The notes under the pieces: generated by a model
Told to the model about the DNA's origin: nothing
The model's input: the letters and a program-made list of their open reading frames with translations, nothing else
Databases searched by the model: none
Source of the DNA: Neolentinus lepideus HHB14362 ss-1
Lineage: Eukaryota > Basidiomycota > Agaricomycetes > Gloeophyllales > Gloeophyllaceae
DNA length: 64,000 nt
Assembly: GCA_001632425.1 (NCBI GenBank)
Contig: KV425614.1
Span: 118,406-182,405, forward strand
Direction of reading: 5' to 3'
Position numbers and translations under genes: made by a program
In this document: piece after piece, positions 34,475 to 46,194 of the stretch
Layout: each line of letters opens with the position of its first letter
Numbering within the stretch: the first letter of the stretch is position 1

Positions 34475-35513
34475 TTAGGGACCCGACTTGTACCTCTGTC
34501 CCACAACCGTCAAGCTGCCGTCCGAGTTGTACAGCGCCGAATTAGGAGCGGCCGTGACCGCCCCAGAGTCGTTCGACTGCTCGAGCGCCGTCGACGTCGC
34601 CACAAAGTAGCTGTACCTGCAAAGCCATCACCGTATCAGCTAAATTTCCACGAAGGTAGGATGGGCGCGTACAGAGACACATAGCTCGCGCCGTTGAGGA
34701 AGCTCATTGCCTGGTCGAGGAAGTTCGCCTGGTCCTGCGCGCTACCCGCCGTGAGCGCGAACTCGGTGATCACGAGGTTCGTGTTCGGGTAGCGCGAGTG
34801 CGCGGACTCGATGTACGACTGGAACTCCGAGAAGGACGGGCCGTACCCTGCGTCACGCGTTAGAACCCCCGCCGGTACTAATTAAGAGGGCGGAACGTAC
34901 AATGCAGGTTGATATAGTCGTAGTAACACCCCGAGCACGCAGAGATGAAGCTGTCGAGCCAGCTGAGGCCCTGGCCTGAGCTAGTCGAGCTCGACACGGC
35001 CGGCAGCGCCTTCTGGATTTGAAGCGGGTTGATATGTTGTTGGTACCACGAGGCGGCGTCGGTCGGGGAGATGCCGTTCAGGTCGGGCTCGTTCAAACTA
35101 GCGTGCGCGGGATGGTAGAGATGAGATAGGGTCAGGACGAGAAGGGGGAGGGAAATATATACCTGAAGACGGTGTTCCACCCGCCGCTCGACGCGCGGCT
35201 CGCGAGGTCCGCGATGGGGGAAGAGGAGCAGTCCGTGCAGCGCTGCGTGCCGATGAAGTTGAAGTTTCTACACACTCGCCGCATCATTAGCGTCTGTAAG
35301 GGATGGACGAAAGAGGGAGAAGACGCACTCGGAGTTGCCTGGGCGGTACGTCTCCCAGTTGTAGATCCAGTTGACGCCCTGGCCGGTGGAGGTCTGCAGC
35401 GTGTTCGGGTTGAGTGCGGTGTTCTCGTTGTACCACGGCCACGCGGCACCGCGTTTGTCGGCCATGGCGAGAGGCGCGAGGAGGAGCAGAGAAGTGAGGA
35501 GGGTGCGGGACAT
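34475..35513 (-). CDS. Secreted GH128 (Asl1-type) endo-beta-1,3-glucanase
   Basis: Five exons on the minus strand: 35513-35329, 35267-35163, 35097-34901, 34847-34673 and 34616-34475. All introns have standard borders and phases agree, giving 267 residues. A signal peptide is evident (MSRTLLTSLLLLAPLAMA), followed by the family start KRGAAWPWYNE. Conserved blocks are WIYNWETYRPG, FIGTQRC, the SLNEPDL segment carrying the likely acid/base Glu, INLHWYGPSFSEFQ, and LVITEFAL carrying the likely nucleophile Glu. Family members cleave beta-1,3-glucan, the main wall polysaccharide of the fungus itself, so a role in wall remodelling or foraging is expected. Length is typical of a single-domain GH128 enzyme. 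A TATAAAA lies about 55-60 bp upstream. The gene stands alone between IR-B and IR-C and appears intact. Confidence 0.92.
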
Positions 35514-35568
35514 CTTTACGGTGCCGAGGACGGTGGGGATGGTGAATTCATATTGCAGATTTTGCAGG

Positions 35569-35575
35569 TTTTATA
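35569..35575 (-). promoter_or_regulatory. TATA box of the GH128 gene
   Basis: TATAAAA on the minus strand, 56-62 bp upstream of the ATG at 35513, at an ordinary distance for a fungal core promoter. Confidence 0.6.
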
Positions 35576-36699
35576 CCAAGAGACGGGCCGACGACTCAGT
35601 AGGACCCAGGTGCATCTGACAGCCCATCAAGCCCTCATTCTGAGTCGCATAGGTAGGCCCGAACAACCTGGAACATTGCATTGCCAGATTGGTTGCCGAC
35701 GAGAGAGTATTTGCCGACAATACAATCAAGGGAAAGGCCAAGCACCGAAAAAAGATTAATTCGCTGCACTGCCCACCGAATTTCAGGTTTCAAGGCCTTT
35801 ATGGGCATGTCCACGGAGGTTTCGTAGTAAACGTTCGCAGCAGGCGCCCATGCGTGCCGATGGCGACCATGCGGGCAGCGAGGATCTCGGGACAGTCGGC
35901 TGATCAAGAAGCCTTTGGATACAAAGCAAGGCTGCGTGTGCTGTCAGTCTTGCCTAAGGAGAATCACAGCGGAGGCGAGCCGAGCGCTCTCTGGACCTGA
36001 TCTCCTGATACAACATAATCATTGCATGCGTGGACAATTCAGGTAGCCGAAAGGGTATTCTAGTCTCTTGAATAGTAAGTACCTCACATCTAGCATGGAT
36101 TTCCGCTCGCCACCGGGGGGGTTGAGAGCGAGCCGCAGGTATGGCCTCTATCCAGTATTCTGGTCGCTTGGACAAGTTGCAAGGTCTTTGGTATTGCCGC
36201 GGAGGTGCACAATTGCTCGTTGGGACACCAGACTAACCGAGACCGAAACATGCGGGGCTGGCTATTTGCTGCGATTGGGTGATGATGGAAACTTTGACGG
36301 CGGAGACGGAGTGGAAATGATGAGAAAGAGCCGTTGATGTCCGAGGCGACATCGTGACAGGCACAGCCACATCTATCCAGGCCGCAACGCTCGCGAACTC
36401 AAATATATATATTATATGATCTATGAAATTTGGAGAGCCTGTAAGTTTATGCACAGACTTACCGACGGTTAGACGATCGCTAGGACATGTTACTTTCAAG
36501 CTCGTATCTACAGCCGCAACCCTGACAACGTTCAAGAGTCTTTGAGCAGAATTGTGAAGTGTCCGTATGATTTGGCTATTCTCGATTATAATTCGTAGAA
36601 GTAAAAGGGATCCCCATGAGCGAGCTGAAGAAGCCTTGGCCTGCTAGTCAATACGCAGTGGCATAAAGAAGCGCGCTCTTGACGTGCCAGATAATTGTA
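35576..36699. other. Intergenic, no gene recognised
   Basis: Short frames on both strands without domains or splice-consistent extensions. Confidence 0.45.
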
Positions 36700-37040
36700 A
36701 GTCAGCTATCCTTCTCTATTATATTGGGTCCTGATGGGTCCTGACTAGAATAATGGGAAGAATACAGTAAACGCGCTGTACTGAGGGTCGACTAACCTGA
36801 CGGAACCAAGCATCTTCATTCGATAATCCAGTGAGTGCTGCTTTCCGGTGATGCGAAATGCGCGCAGATCAAATTACGAAGGCATGTAGACCCTCCGAAC
36901 CTCACCGTCAACAATTAATATTGAACATGGCTTGGGTACGTTTTCGAGAGGCTATTCATCGCTGTCCTGGATTTATCAGCGCTAAACCTCACCGTGTCTT
37001 TCTCAGCAACCTGCGTGAATGTGTTGATCGTTACTAACTC
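36700..37040 (+). repeat. Extra direct copy of an IR-C arm segment
   Basis: Matches about 42180-42560 in the same orientation and about 51510-51150 inverted. Shared landmarks are TAACCTGA(C/T)GGAACCAAGCA, GTGCTGCTTTCCGGTGATG, a (T/C)TTATCAGCGCTAAA tract and TGTCTTTCTCAG. It lies outside the IR-C arm, so it is a third, more diverged copy of a dispersed unit. Confidence 0.75.
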
Positions 37041-38049
37041 TTACCGCACAGCCATCTCACCCGAATTCCGCCACTTTGCCACGCCATCGTCGCCTCCTCT
37101 GGCGTCCCTTTGGCCATCCCCCGCCCATCTCGGGAGCTACCTGTCGCGGTCTCGTTTAAAGCACGCTAGCTTGCGCTTTGCCCTCATCCCGTCATCTGAC
37201 CCGTCTTTCAATCTTTGCTCTTCCAGCCCTCATAAAGTCGTCGCTCCCCCTGTCATCATTTCCCCGCTCTCGCATCTGCTGTTCATGATTCACTCGTCTG
37301 CTGTTATTTTTGACGCTTGGATGGCCACAGACATGCTCGAGTCGCATCACATTTACTAGTATACCTCTTTGTTCACTTGTATCGCTGGCATTACGTGATT
37401 CGGTTCTTACCCCGCTCTTGCATGCCCTTGTTAGTGACACCTGCATAAGGATGACATCGTTTGACAGAGAGGTGAATAGGGAAGATGTGGGAGAGCTTTC
37501 GTGATGAGAAACAAGAAAATGAGGTGCGTCACGCTTACTATTCACCTTCTAATGGATGGCATGTGATGCATCGATCTTGCCGCACGTTAGTACACAAACT
37601 GACTGCTGGTGAGGACACTGCCCACCGCATTCACGTTTATTTGCTCAGGAGCCCATAAAGTAGAGCACTTCTGATGATTGATGACAGGTACCCCTCCGAT
37701 TTGGAGTGCGTTATGCAGCGAGACAGCCCAGACTTCCACTGTCAGGTACTCAACCTCTTTATCTCGCCGTCCTCCTATCTTCCTGGCATCCAGACTGTCA
37801 ACCCACGCTATCAACTCCTGACGATATACAACCATGACTACCGGAACACTCCCACTCAATCACGCTCGGTAGTTACTGCACTCTTTCGTCTGTCTCGTCT
37901 TTCTGTCGAACTTCGGCTAGGTTTCCCAGACCACGTTTATCAGTCGTCTCAACAAAGGTAAGGGTGGACCGCTTTGTGTACGCTCATCCCAGCCTGCGCC
38001 GTGTTCCAGCTCGTCGCTACATTTGTGTCATTTTCGGCCGTTGATGTCT
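37041..38049. other. Unassigned sequence before IR-C
   Basis: Frames such as 37674-37961 (plus) read LECVMQRDSPDFHCQVLNLF and could be an exon of something, but no family is recognised and no splice-consistent gene was built. Confidence 0.35.
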
Positions 38050-39488
38050 GGCTCATAGAACACTTCCGGTTGCACTCCGAAACGGTCGTCTGCATGCTTG
38101 CAATATGCGACTCTATCGAGTAAGAGGCTAGCACTGTAGAATAAACCTCTAAGGCGGCAGTTATGGAGCAGAGGCGTTCGTTCATCACGCCCAGTCAGAT
38201 AGAGAGGAATGCTAACGCTTTCTCGATGAAGCGTCGTCAAACCGGTTTTCTTAACGAGACGGGTTCCGTTCTTGGTTACTGCTGTACCTCGACTCGTCCA
38301 CAGGTGGTTGATCCCGAGGTATCAAACACCACTCCCATCGTGCGCCGGCTTGTCTGTCGCCCATTGAGGTACATTGACATGGAATATTAGATATATGTGC
38401 AATCTCGTGAGTCGTAACCTACAATTTACATTTCTATTTCCTGTCTCCCACGCAATCATGGTATGCATGAGAGCGCATCCGTGGCGACTGTAGGCCTTGC
38501 GGTCATGGCGATCGCATACCCACGTATGCGTGAGTGCATCCTGCGCTGTAACACCAGCCACGAGAATATCCCTAACTACATCTTATGTGCAACTTCATCG
38601 TTTTCTTACTGCACGGTCTAGCGTGATCATTCTTGACCATTTAATTTCATTTTTTTTGCATTTGACTGGTCTGAAAACCCTGGCTGATAACCTTCAAGGC
38701 GGTCCATTTTACCGCACTCTTCCGGCTGCGATATAGTGAGTACACCAGCGTTGAGTTGCGATCTACCACCCCATGTTAAGATTCTCTGCTTTACCGGACT
38801 CTCTTCGATTTCTTCTGGACACATGAGGCCTTCAGATTCGTTTCTAGAGAATCAGTCAATACATAGGATGCATTCCGCCTCTCGTTTTACCGGATGCTCC
38901 TGGATAAGCTTCGTGTCTGTAGCCTCCGCAGAGCACCATTGGTGACACAGACACGCAACGTCGCGGAGATCCTTGAATTCTGCCAAAATCATCTAAAGCA
39001 ATTATATGGTTGGGTTGATTCTTCGTAGTCCGGAGTCCAGGCAACGTCTGCGAGGTGGCCGGATTGATTCCTTCCGTTGAATGGAGAAACACAGAAAACG
39101 GCCGCACTAATCGAGTTGTCGTTCAGTTCCACAGGCCTACAGTTAACCGGTTGTTGATCCTGCATTCGCATGACGAGATGGGAAGGCTTCCTTGAGTTTG
39201 CCAAATATGTCTTGCTGTCGTTTATCGGTAACTACAGCTCTTTTTTCCAGGATCAAAGCAATGACCCATTAAACTGCAGTGAGTTACAGAACTGGATCGA
39301 CAGAGGCGAATACGCCTTGAGCACCAATGCATTAATGAATTTGTCTAGATTAAAAAAATGATCATAAACGTATCACAAAATGATACTTTCTCGTCCTCCG
39401 TAAAGTATCTGAAACTTTGATGTCATCCCCATTTCCTGCCCAGCCCCCGATACGTATCGTCATTCTCATCGTTGTCTCCATTACGGCC

Positions 39489-40494
39489 CTATGTCTCGTC
39501 CTCAGGCCAGTTCGGACCGTACTCAGATCGCCAGATCTCAATCACTGTCTTTAGTACCTCTTCTGAGACGTCCTTCCACGTTCCATCCTTCTTCTCATGC
39601 TCTTCAAATTCTTCAACGTCCCAGACAGCGAAGCGGTCTCCAGCCCACGCGCCGCGGTGGAAATCTCCTTCATAGCGCATAGAAGTCGATGGGTGGGAGG
39701 ACCAGCAGATCTGGGAAAGGAGGACATCGCCGAGGTGGATAGCATCCGCGACGGTGTCTAAGAGTTTGGAAGAGCGAACATATTACTTCTTGGATAGATT
39801 GCAAAGAACCCATTTTCGTTCGCGGTAGTAGCTGTCAGGATATCGGAATCCATAATCTCCTAGAAGTCCTGGGTACGCCAATAAAATGAAAGCTCCTCTT
39901 TCATTCCATGGTAAACGCCTTAAGACGTCCAGATTCCGGTTGGAACGATAAGTGCAGCGCTTCCACAAAAATTCAGAGAAGGTTTCAAAGCCCCTGGATC
40001 TCTGCATCTCTTCGGGGTTGAGCAAGCCCTCGGGCAAATTTGTGGAATGCTCCCCAATGAATATCAAACGTTGGCCTTCACACCGCACCGGGGGTTTCCA
40101 GGCAAGCTCCAAAACTCGGGCGATACCGACTACCCACAACGCACTGTTGGCAATGCATAGGCAGGCTACATCTTCGAGGCAGTCGAGTTCGGAAAATATC
40201 ATATAGAGGAGCTCTGGTGGTATGTTGAGATGGCTTAAGTAACCGCCTAGGCGACTCCTGCGGAAGGTCAGGTTGTGGAGGGCAGGCAGAAGTATCATTG
40301 TACCTTGTGGCACGCCGTGAAATCTTGTCATTAAGTGCATCTAACTCGAACTCGAATTCGATTGCATAGGGAAGCAATGTCGTCAAGAGCCAACTGCTGA
40401 CGCTTCCAGTATAACTGTAAGGCATAAATTCTCCCAACTTGCCATATCCTGTGCTTTCTCTCGCATCAAGATTGACGCTAGAGAAGGGTGCCAT
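39489..40494 (-). pseudogene. F-box-like protein gene, left copy, premature stop
   Basis: Inverted copy of the intact gene at 54586-55591. Exon 1 (40494-40304) and exon 2 (40257-39489) are separated by the same 46-bp intron. In exon 2 the codon that is GAA (Glu) in the right copy is TAA here (stop ending at 39783), which removes about the last 99 residues. After the stop the frame is still open to the same terminus (YGPNWPEDET), so the lesion is recent. The F-box-like segment (LNIPPELLYMIFSELDCLED) lies before the stop, so a truncated product retaining it is possible. Confidence 0.8.
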
Positions 40495-41439
40495 CAGTGC
40501 CTGAATTCAGTAAAACTTGGCGCTCTGTAGTACTCACAACGCCCAAAATTGACCCATACCGAGTACTTTAGCTTTAAAGCGGGACAATGGGTTTTTCAGT
40601 TCGAGCGTTGAGGGTAGTTGAGAAGTGGTCCAGTTTTGGGTTCCGCGGCGAGTAAAAGGTTTCACTGTGTCACGTGATAATCACGACGTGATGCGCATTG
40701 CAGCAAAATTTGCAATTGTACAGCCCTATTCCAGCCGATGATAACCATGTCCTGGATTGTTTCTATATCCAACCTCAACTTACCCGGCAGCGGCGGTTCA
40801 CGCACCTTGCCACCTCCTCTGTCGCATCGTGCCGCCCACGGACGTCGCTGTCTGGCTGCCTCGACCATTCGCCGTACACGTCCACGGTGGGCCACGACCA
40901 ACCTGCCATTGAGTTCGCTACAGTCTATCGCGGCGGCTCACAGCGATCAGCGCGACGTTCGACTCTGGCTGCGTGCACCGCAGCGACAGCCTGCATGGAT
41001 GGGAGGATATTTTTTGGCTGAGGTATATGAGAAAAGGCGAGGAAATGTACTTGCACTTGAGCTTAAATGCTGTGACACTTGGCCTGCGTGGCATCTCGAC
41101 GTTGACGGGGCGCATGCTTCCCAAATATTTTGTTTATAGGTGTTCTGCGCCGCAAGATGCGACGCCCATACTTCCTGATCCAGAAGTAAGCACGTGGATG
41201 CCCTCACAACCGGGCAAGACGCCTTCACCCAACCCATCACACCACCTCAACAATTCGCTCTCCCGCCTGTATCTCACTTCCATCCCCGCGTTTGACACCT
41301 TCCCCGAGACCTTCGAACCGCTTTGCTTGTATGCGCGCAGCGATTCCGGCGGTCTTGGAGTTTCTTCGACCGCTCTACCCCCGTCATGTCCTTCTCATTG
41401 GTGCGTGCCGCAGGGACGGCGCAAATCAACTCTATTAAT
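40495..41439. other. Unassigned conserved block of the IR-C arm
   Basis: Present in both arms (here and about 54585-53640 inverted). Frames at 40698-41446 look coding in places but are open in overlapping frames and have no recognised domain. Part of the block (around 41320-41400) also recurs, diverged, at about 60490-60400 on the minus strand. It is likely the relic of a gene of unknown family, or a repeat. Confidence 0.45.
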
Positions 41440-42150
41440 TTCGTGAACTGCTTTGTGGCAATATGAGGCGAGTGTGGCCGCAGCACGAAGGTTATAAGAT
41501 CGCTTTTGTAGGTGGAATCATTTTCGTATTCTGAGCCTCGTTATTCTGTCTTATAGGGATTACACTCATAAGCTTTCTTTTAGGTCTGATATATATGTCG
41601 CAAGTCTTCGATAAATTGCACTTACTGCCCACCGTCTTTGGTTCTGTCTGTTGTCTGGATTGCCATAAGGTGAATTGTGCGTAGGCGTGTTGACTCCATG
41701 ACGTAAGGTATCGAGGCAGCGCTGAGCGTAGTTGTGGCATTCTGCATGGGCACGTATTGCAAGGCGATACTGGCGAGTCCGATTGGGCAGCCGCTGGCCG
41801 TGGTGCGCCCAGCTTTCCTAGGACCACGAATTGGGTTAGAGCTGATGGATGCGTACGGTTTGTGGAATAGGTATTTTATAGCAGCCTCGGAAAGAACAGC
41901 GCTTGCTCGCGTTATGGTCATTCGTAATAGTCTTGCAGTACGTTCGTTCGTTCTTCTCGCTGCCTTGACTGACTATGCTGACAGTTTCATGATGGACACG
42001 AGCATCGTACGCCGTCATGCTGTACTCGCATTTCTATCCAGGTACTGACATCCACTTAGATCACCGTCGCATCCCGCCAATCCTTCGCCTTCTCCCGCGA
42101 CGGCGCGCTCCCCTTCTTCCCCCTTCCTCTGCCGTATCCAAGCAAACTCA
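41440..42150 (+). pseudogene. Permease locus with internal deletion, left IR-C arm
   Basis: Its first part (41440-41712) matches 43285-43595 upstream of the intact permease. The sequence then jumps at CGTAAGGTATCGA/GGCAGCGCTG straight to the equivalent of 45261 in the middle of the gene, skipping about 1.67 kb with exons 1-7. The remaining exons are recognisable but broken: an intact-looking ASPIGQPLAV exon, a changed FYNSLGK exon, an FMMGTS-like exon with a changed Gly, and SRQSFAFSRDGALPF. It ends where 42120 runs into other sequence. The same junction is present in the right arm. Confidence 0.85.
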
Positions 42151-42179
42151 TAAAACAGTCAGATAGCTAGTGTGCGGTA

Positions 42180-43135
42180 CTGAGCATCCATTTGATGTAT
42201 GCTACAAATATCAGGGTCGGCTAACCTGATGGAACCAAGCATCTTCATTTGATTAATCCAGTGAGTACTGCTTTCCGGTGATGGCAAAAAGAACAGACAG
42301 TGACATATACATAGCATGAACGCACTGTATATGATTGACATTATATTCTGAGGAATGTGCACAGATCACGTTTCGAAGGCATTACGTCATGTAGATGGCA
42401 ATCCTTCGAGTCTCACCGCGTCAACATGGAGCACTGCTTCGTACGTTGTCGAGAGGACATTCATCGCCGTCCTAGGTTTATCAGCGCTAAATCTCACCGG
42501 TCATCATGTCTTTCTCAGTACGCCTCCATGAACGTGTTGATCATTTGCATTTAGACACGGGACAGTGCAAGTGCAGTATCTGCGCTGTCTGGGTGCCATT
42601 GCCAGCAATCTATACCAGTTCTTCGCTCACCTCACAACATCCTGTTCATCTGCTTCCCGTTTCCCCGTCGCTCCTTCATCCCCGGGGATGCTCTCCGTGC
42701 GGTAGTTTTGTCCTCGGAAACATCACGCTGTCCGCCTTCATGGCGTTTACCAGATATCCTAGTACTGTATTCGTCTCCCAAGGATATCACTCTCTGCATA
42801 TTCTCAGTATCTCGCCGCTCGCCTTGTCTTTGTTACCGGATACTCTACTCTCTCGTGGAAAGGCCCCTCGCACTCTTTGGCATTATCAAATATTAAGCAT
42901 CCCCCGTTCGCGACGTCCGGCCTCAATCCTTCCTGCATCATAACATTCTCTCATCTCTTGCACACGCAACGAATGTGCGGCTGCGCTGTATCGCGTCCGG
43001 GGCATAAGATTGTTCGCTTCGCATTTCCAAGATTAATCTCACTAGACCTCCGTTTCCCCATCGGCGTTTTCCTGCGTTCTTGGACGTTCTGCGTATCTTT
43101 CTTTGTGACCGAGAACACCCGCCCTTGTCCGTCTT
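42180..43135. repeat. Dispersed unit in the IR-C left arm
   Basis: Matches about 51510-50595 inverted. Its first 380 bp also match 36700-37040. Frames such as 42506-42943 are not maintained in the other copy. No protein family was recognised. Confidence 0.6.
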
Positions 43136-43284
43136 CGTCAAGGGATATCCGGCATCCACGTTGCGCACTTGGAGTATTCGACTTGCTGGCTATTTTCGCA
43201 GAAGTTGTCACTCTCCCTCCGCCTTTCTCCCGATCTGGCATTATTTCAATGTATCGTTATATCACGACATCACTTCATTATCTT

Positions 43285-43610
43285 CGATTTCGTGAACTGC
43301 TTTATGGTCATATGAGGCGAGTGTGGCCGCAGCGCGATAGCTTCTAAGATCGTCTTCGTGGGCGGAATTATCTTCGTATTTCTGAGCCTATGCACAACCG
43401 AGTGAGGTGAGCATGGTCATTCCGTCTGATAGGGATTACACTCATTGGACCATGTAGGTCTATTAATATATACCACAAGTCTTTCGATAAGAGGTCGGAC
43501 ATTGTACGTATCGCCCATAGTTCTATCTGTTATCTGGATTGCCTTAAGGTGAATCGTGCATAGATCTTTTTACTCCATGCCGTAAGGTATCTCGATGCTG
43601 GGAGGAACCA
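43285..43610 (+). repeat. Permease upstream region, shared with both arms
   Basis: Direct repeat of 41440-41712 and inverted repeat of about 53645-53375. Landmarks are TTCGTGAACTGCTTT(A/G)TGG, GGCGAGTGTGGCCGCAGC, ATAGGGATTACACTCAT and CCGTAAGGTAT. It is the 5' flank of the intact permease and shows that the arm copies derive from this locus or a sister of it. Confidence 0.8.
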
Positions 43611-43925
43611 CGTCTCCATTCCGTTTTGATGATATCTGAGAGCATCAATAACTCGACCCATCCATAGAAGAATATACATTCTTCATAGAAAACTTTCTTT
43701 GACAGTCGTACACAAGATCTCTGGTATCTCATTTACTGTGCGCGGCGCATCGCAACCTCCTTGGAAGTTTATACTCACGGATCCTACTCATCGAGCTTCC
43801 GTTCCAACGCTCAGATCAGCGTCTATACTTAGATGCACTCAGCCAGATCACCGGTCTTTCGTCATGAGAAGCTCTTATCTGTGGGTCTGCCCTATACAAA
43901 TGCCACCGTAGAAGCCGTTCGAATT

Positions 43926-46194
43926 ATGACGCCGACCATGAAGAGCTCGAAGCAAGAGTCCATTCGCGTCGATGTGGACGTCGTCGAGAAGCTGGCGAAG
44001 AGCGACGATGAGGCGCTCCTCGAGAGTCTCGGGTACAAGCAGGAACTTAAACGTGAGTTCACCCCGCTCGAGCTGTTTGGCGTGCTATTCAGCGTCCTTG
44101 GTCCCGTGCCCTCTTTCGCGTCAGTGATTTCCACCTGCCTGATATGTTAATACTAAGGTGATATGTGCAATAGCTCGGTCCTGGTGTACGCTATCCCTAA
44201 TGGCGGTCCTGTCGCGATGGTCTGGGGTGTATGTGCACGTTTCGAGTGCCAGAAATCTGTTTGAATGACGCGACTATTAACAGTGGGCCGTCTGCGCGTT
44301 CTTCCTGGTCATTATCAGCCTTGCCATGGCCGAGCTCGGCTCTGCAGCGCCCACGTCCGGTGGCCTGTATTACTGGACCTATTCCCTTTCGTCGCCAAGG
44401 TGGCGCTGTCTTCTCTGCTGGATAGGTATGTCATGAATTGTGTCATCAGTCCCATACACGTACTAACCTGTTACGTCCAGTGGGCTGTGAGACACCTTAC
44501 CTTGGTTTGGCTTGTATGGCGCGTTCTGAGGATGGTTGATAGATTTCAACACGATAAGTCTCTCGGCCTCGGTTGCATCCGTCGACTGGGGCTGCGCAGT
44601 GCAGATCATGGCAGCGGTTAGCATTGGGTACGACGGGGCGTTCGTACCCACGAATGCGCAGACCTAGTACGCCAATCTCCTCCATCCGCGTGTCTATCTT
44701 AGAGACTAAACATTTCCTTGTACGTACCGAACCGAACTCCTACAGCGGTGTATACGGCGCGGTCCTCGTCTTTTCAGGCATCCTGTGCAGCACGGCGACC
44801 AAATACATTGCTCGCGTGCAGTCGCTGTACATCGTTCTGAACATCTTGTGAGTAGTATATCCTCCCGCTCTCTCACTCACCTCAATCTCTCACACCAATC
44901 CAGGTGCTTCATCGCGATCGTCATAGCCCTCCCTGCCGCTACGCCTGCCGAGTACAAGACGCCCGCCAGCTTCGCGCTGGGAAACTTCCAGAATTGTGCG
45001 TTCCAGCCTCCATTCCAGTAAAGAGTATTGACTATTGCTTGTAGTGACGAACTGGCCGAGCGGATTCGCGTTCGTGATGAGCTTCCTCGCGCCACTGTGG
45101 GCCGTGGGCGCGTTCGACTCGCCGGTGCACATTAGTGAGGAGGCGTCCAACGCCGCGACAGCTGTGCCCTGGGCGATCGTGATGGGCACTGCGGTGCCGA
45201 CGCTGCTCGGGTGGGGTGCGTGTTCCCTTTTGTCAGGTTCAATCAAGTCCCTGATTTGGAGGCAGCGCTGAACGTGGTCGTGGCATTCTGCATGGGCACG
45301 GATCCCGAGGCGATTCTGGCGAGTCCGATTGGGCAGCCGCTGGCCGTGGTGCGTCCAGCTTCCCTAGGACCACGAATTGGGTTAGAGCTGATGGATGCGT
45401 ACGGTTTGTGGAACAGGTATTTTATAACAGCCTCGGAAAGAACGGCGCGCTCGCGTTATGGTCGATCGTAATCGTCTTGCAGTACGTACGCTCGTTCTTC
45501 TCGCTGCCTTGGCTAACTACGCTGACAGGTTCATGATGGGCACGAGCATCGTACGCCTCCATCTCCTCGCACATCGATTTGCTACCTGACAACGGTTCAG
45601 ATGACCGTCGCCTCGCGCCAATCCTTCGCCTTCTCGCGCGACGGCGCGCTCCCCTTCTCCTCCCTCCTCTACCGCGTCCACCCGCGCACGCAGATGCCGG
45701 TCAACTGCGTGTGGTTCGTCGCGGGCATCGCCGCGCTGCTCTGCCTGCTGTCCTTCGCCGGGAGCGAGGCCGTCGGCGCGATATTCACGCTGAACGCGGC
45801 CGCGAGCTATGTCGCGTACTCGATACCGATCGCCGCGCGGTGGGCGTGGGGCGAGGGGTACCGAAGTGGACCGTTTAGCTTGGGGTGGTGGGTGAGTGAT
45901 TCCGAACCTGGACCCTGCGTTTTTGGTTTTGAGCGTGTATAGGGATTTCCGGTGGCGATGACGGCCGTTGCGTGGATGGTGTTCTCCATCGCGGTGTTCA
46001 TGTTCCCTGCGAACTGGGGTGCGGGCCCGGCGGAGATGAACTATACGTGCGTCGTGCTCGGGGCGCTGCTGCTGGGCTCACTTGGGTATTATTATTTCCC
46101 GCGGTATGGGGGCGTGTATTGGTTTAGAGGGCCTGTGGCGACGGTGGTGGAGAAAGAGGAGAGTGATGAAGCTAGCTCCGGAAGATGTAGGTGA
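43926..46194 (+). CDS. Amino-acid/GABA-type permease (APC superfamily)
   Basis: A 12-exon model with every phase consistent: 43926-44119, 44174-44228, 44284-44425, 44543-44666, 44746-44847, 44904-44995, 45045-45215, 45266-45348, 45417-45481, 45529-45550, 45601-45891 and 45943-46194. The product is 530 residues, normal for the fungal amino-acid/choline transporter branch of the APC superfamily. A cytosolic N-terminus (LGYKQELKREFTPLELFG) leads into helix 1 and then VYAIPNGGPVAMVWGW, AMAELGSAAPTSGGLYYWTY, SVDWGCAVQIMAA, GAFDSPVHISEEASNAATAVPWAI and SRQSFAFSRDGALPFS, all diagnostic blocks. It should import amino acids or GABA-like amines at the plasma membrane by proton symport; the substrate cannot be told from sequence. 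Exon 10 is only 22 nt, and the intron before exon 4 (117 bp) is longer than the others. Broken relatives lie in both IR-C arms and both IR-B arms. Confidence 0.9.

Larger units (their letters stand above)
38050..43135 (+). repeat. Left arm of inverted duplication IR-C
   Basis: The reverse complement is found at about 50595-57780. Order within the arm is an unassigned relic (38050-39480), F-box gene (40494-39489), an unassigned block (40660-41440), a permease deletion derivative (41440-42150) and a dispersed unit (42180-43135). Identity is highest over the F-box block. The arm is shorter than its partner because the partner carries extra blocks at about 51541-52860 and 56352-57138. The inner boundary is near 43135 and 50595. 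Confidence 0.85.

Noticed and set aside
40698..41446. Several overlapping frames as a real protein-coding gene
   Set aside because: The inverted copy at 53640-54400 breaks each frame with indels, and no domain is recognisable.
42506..42943. 145-residue frame as a membrane protein gene
   Set aside because: The counterpart at 51179-50826 diverges by frame and stops early; hydrophobicity comes from CT-rich DNA.
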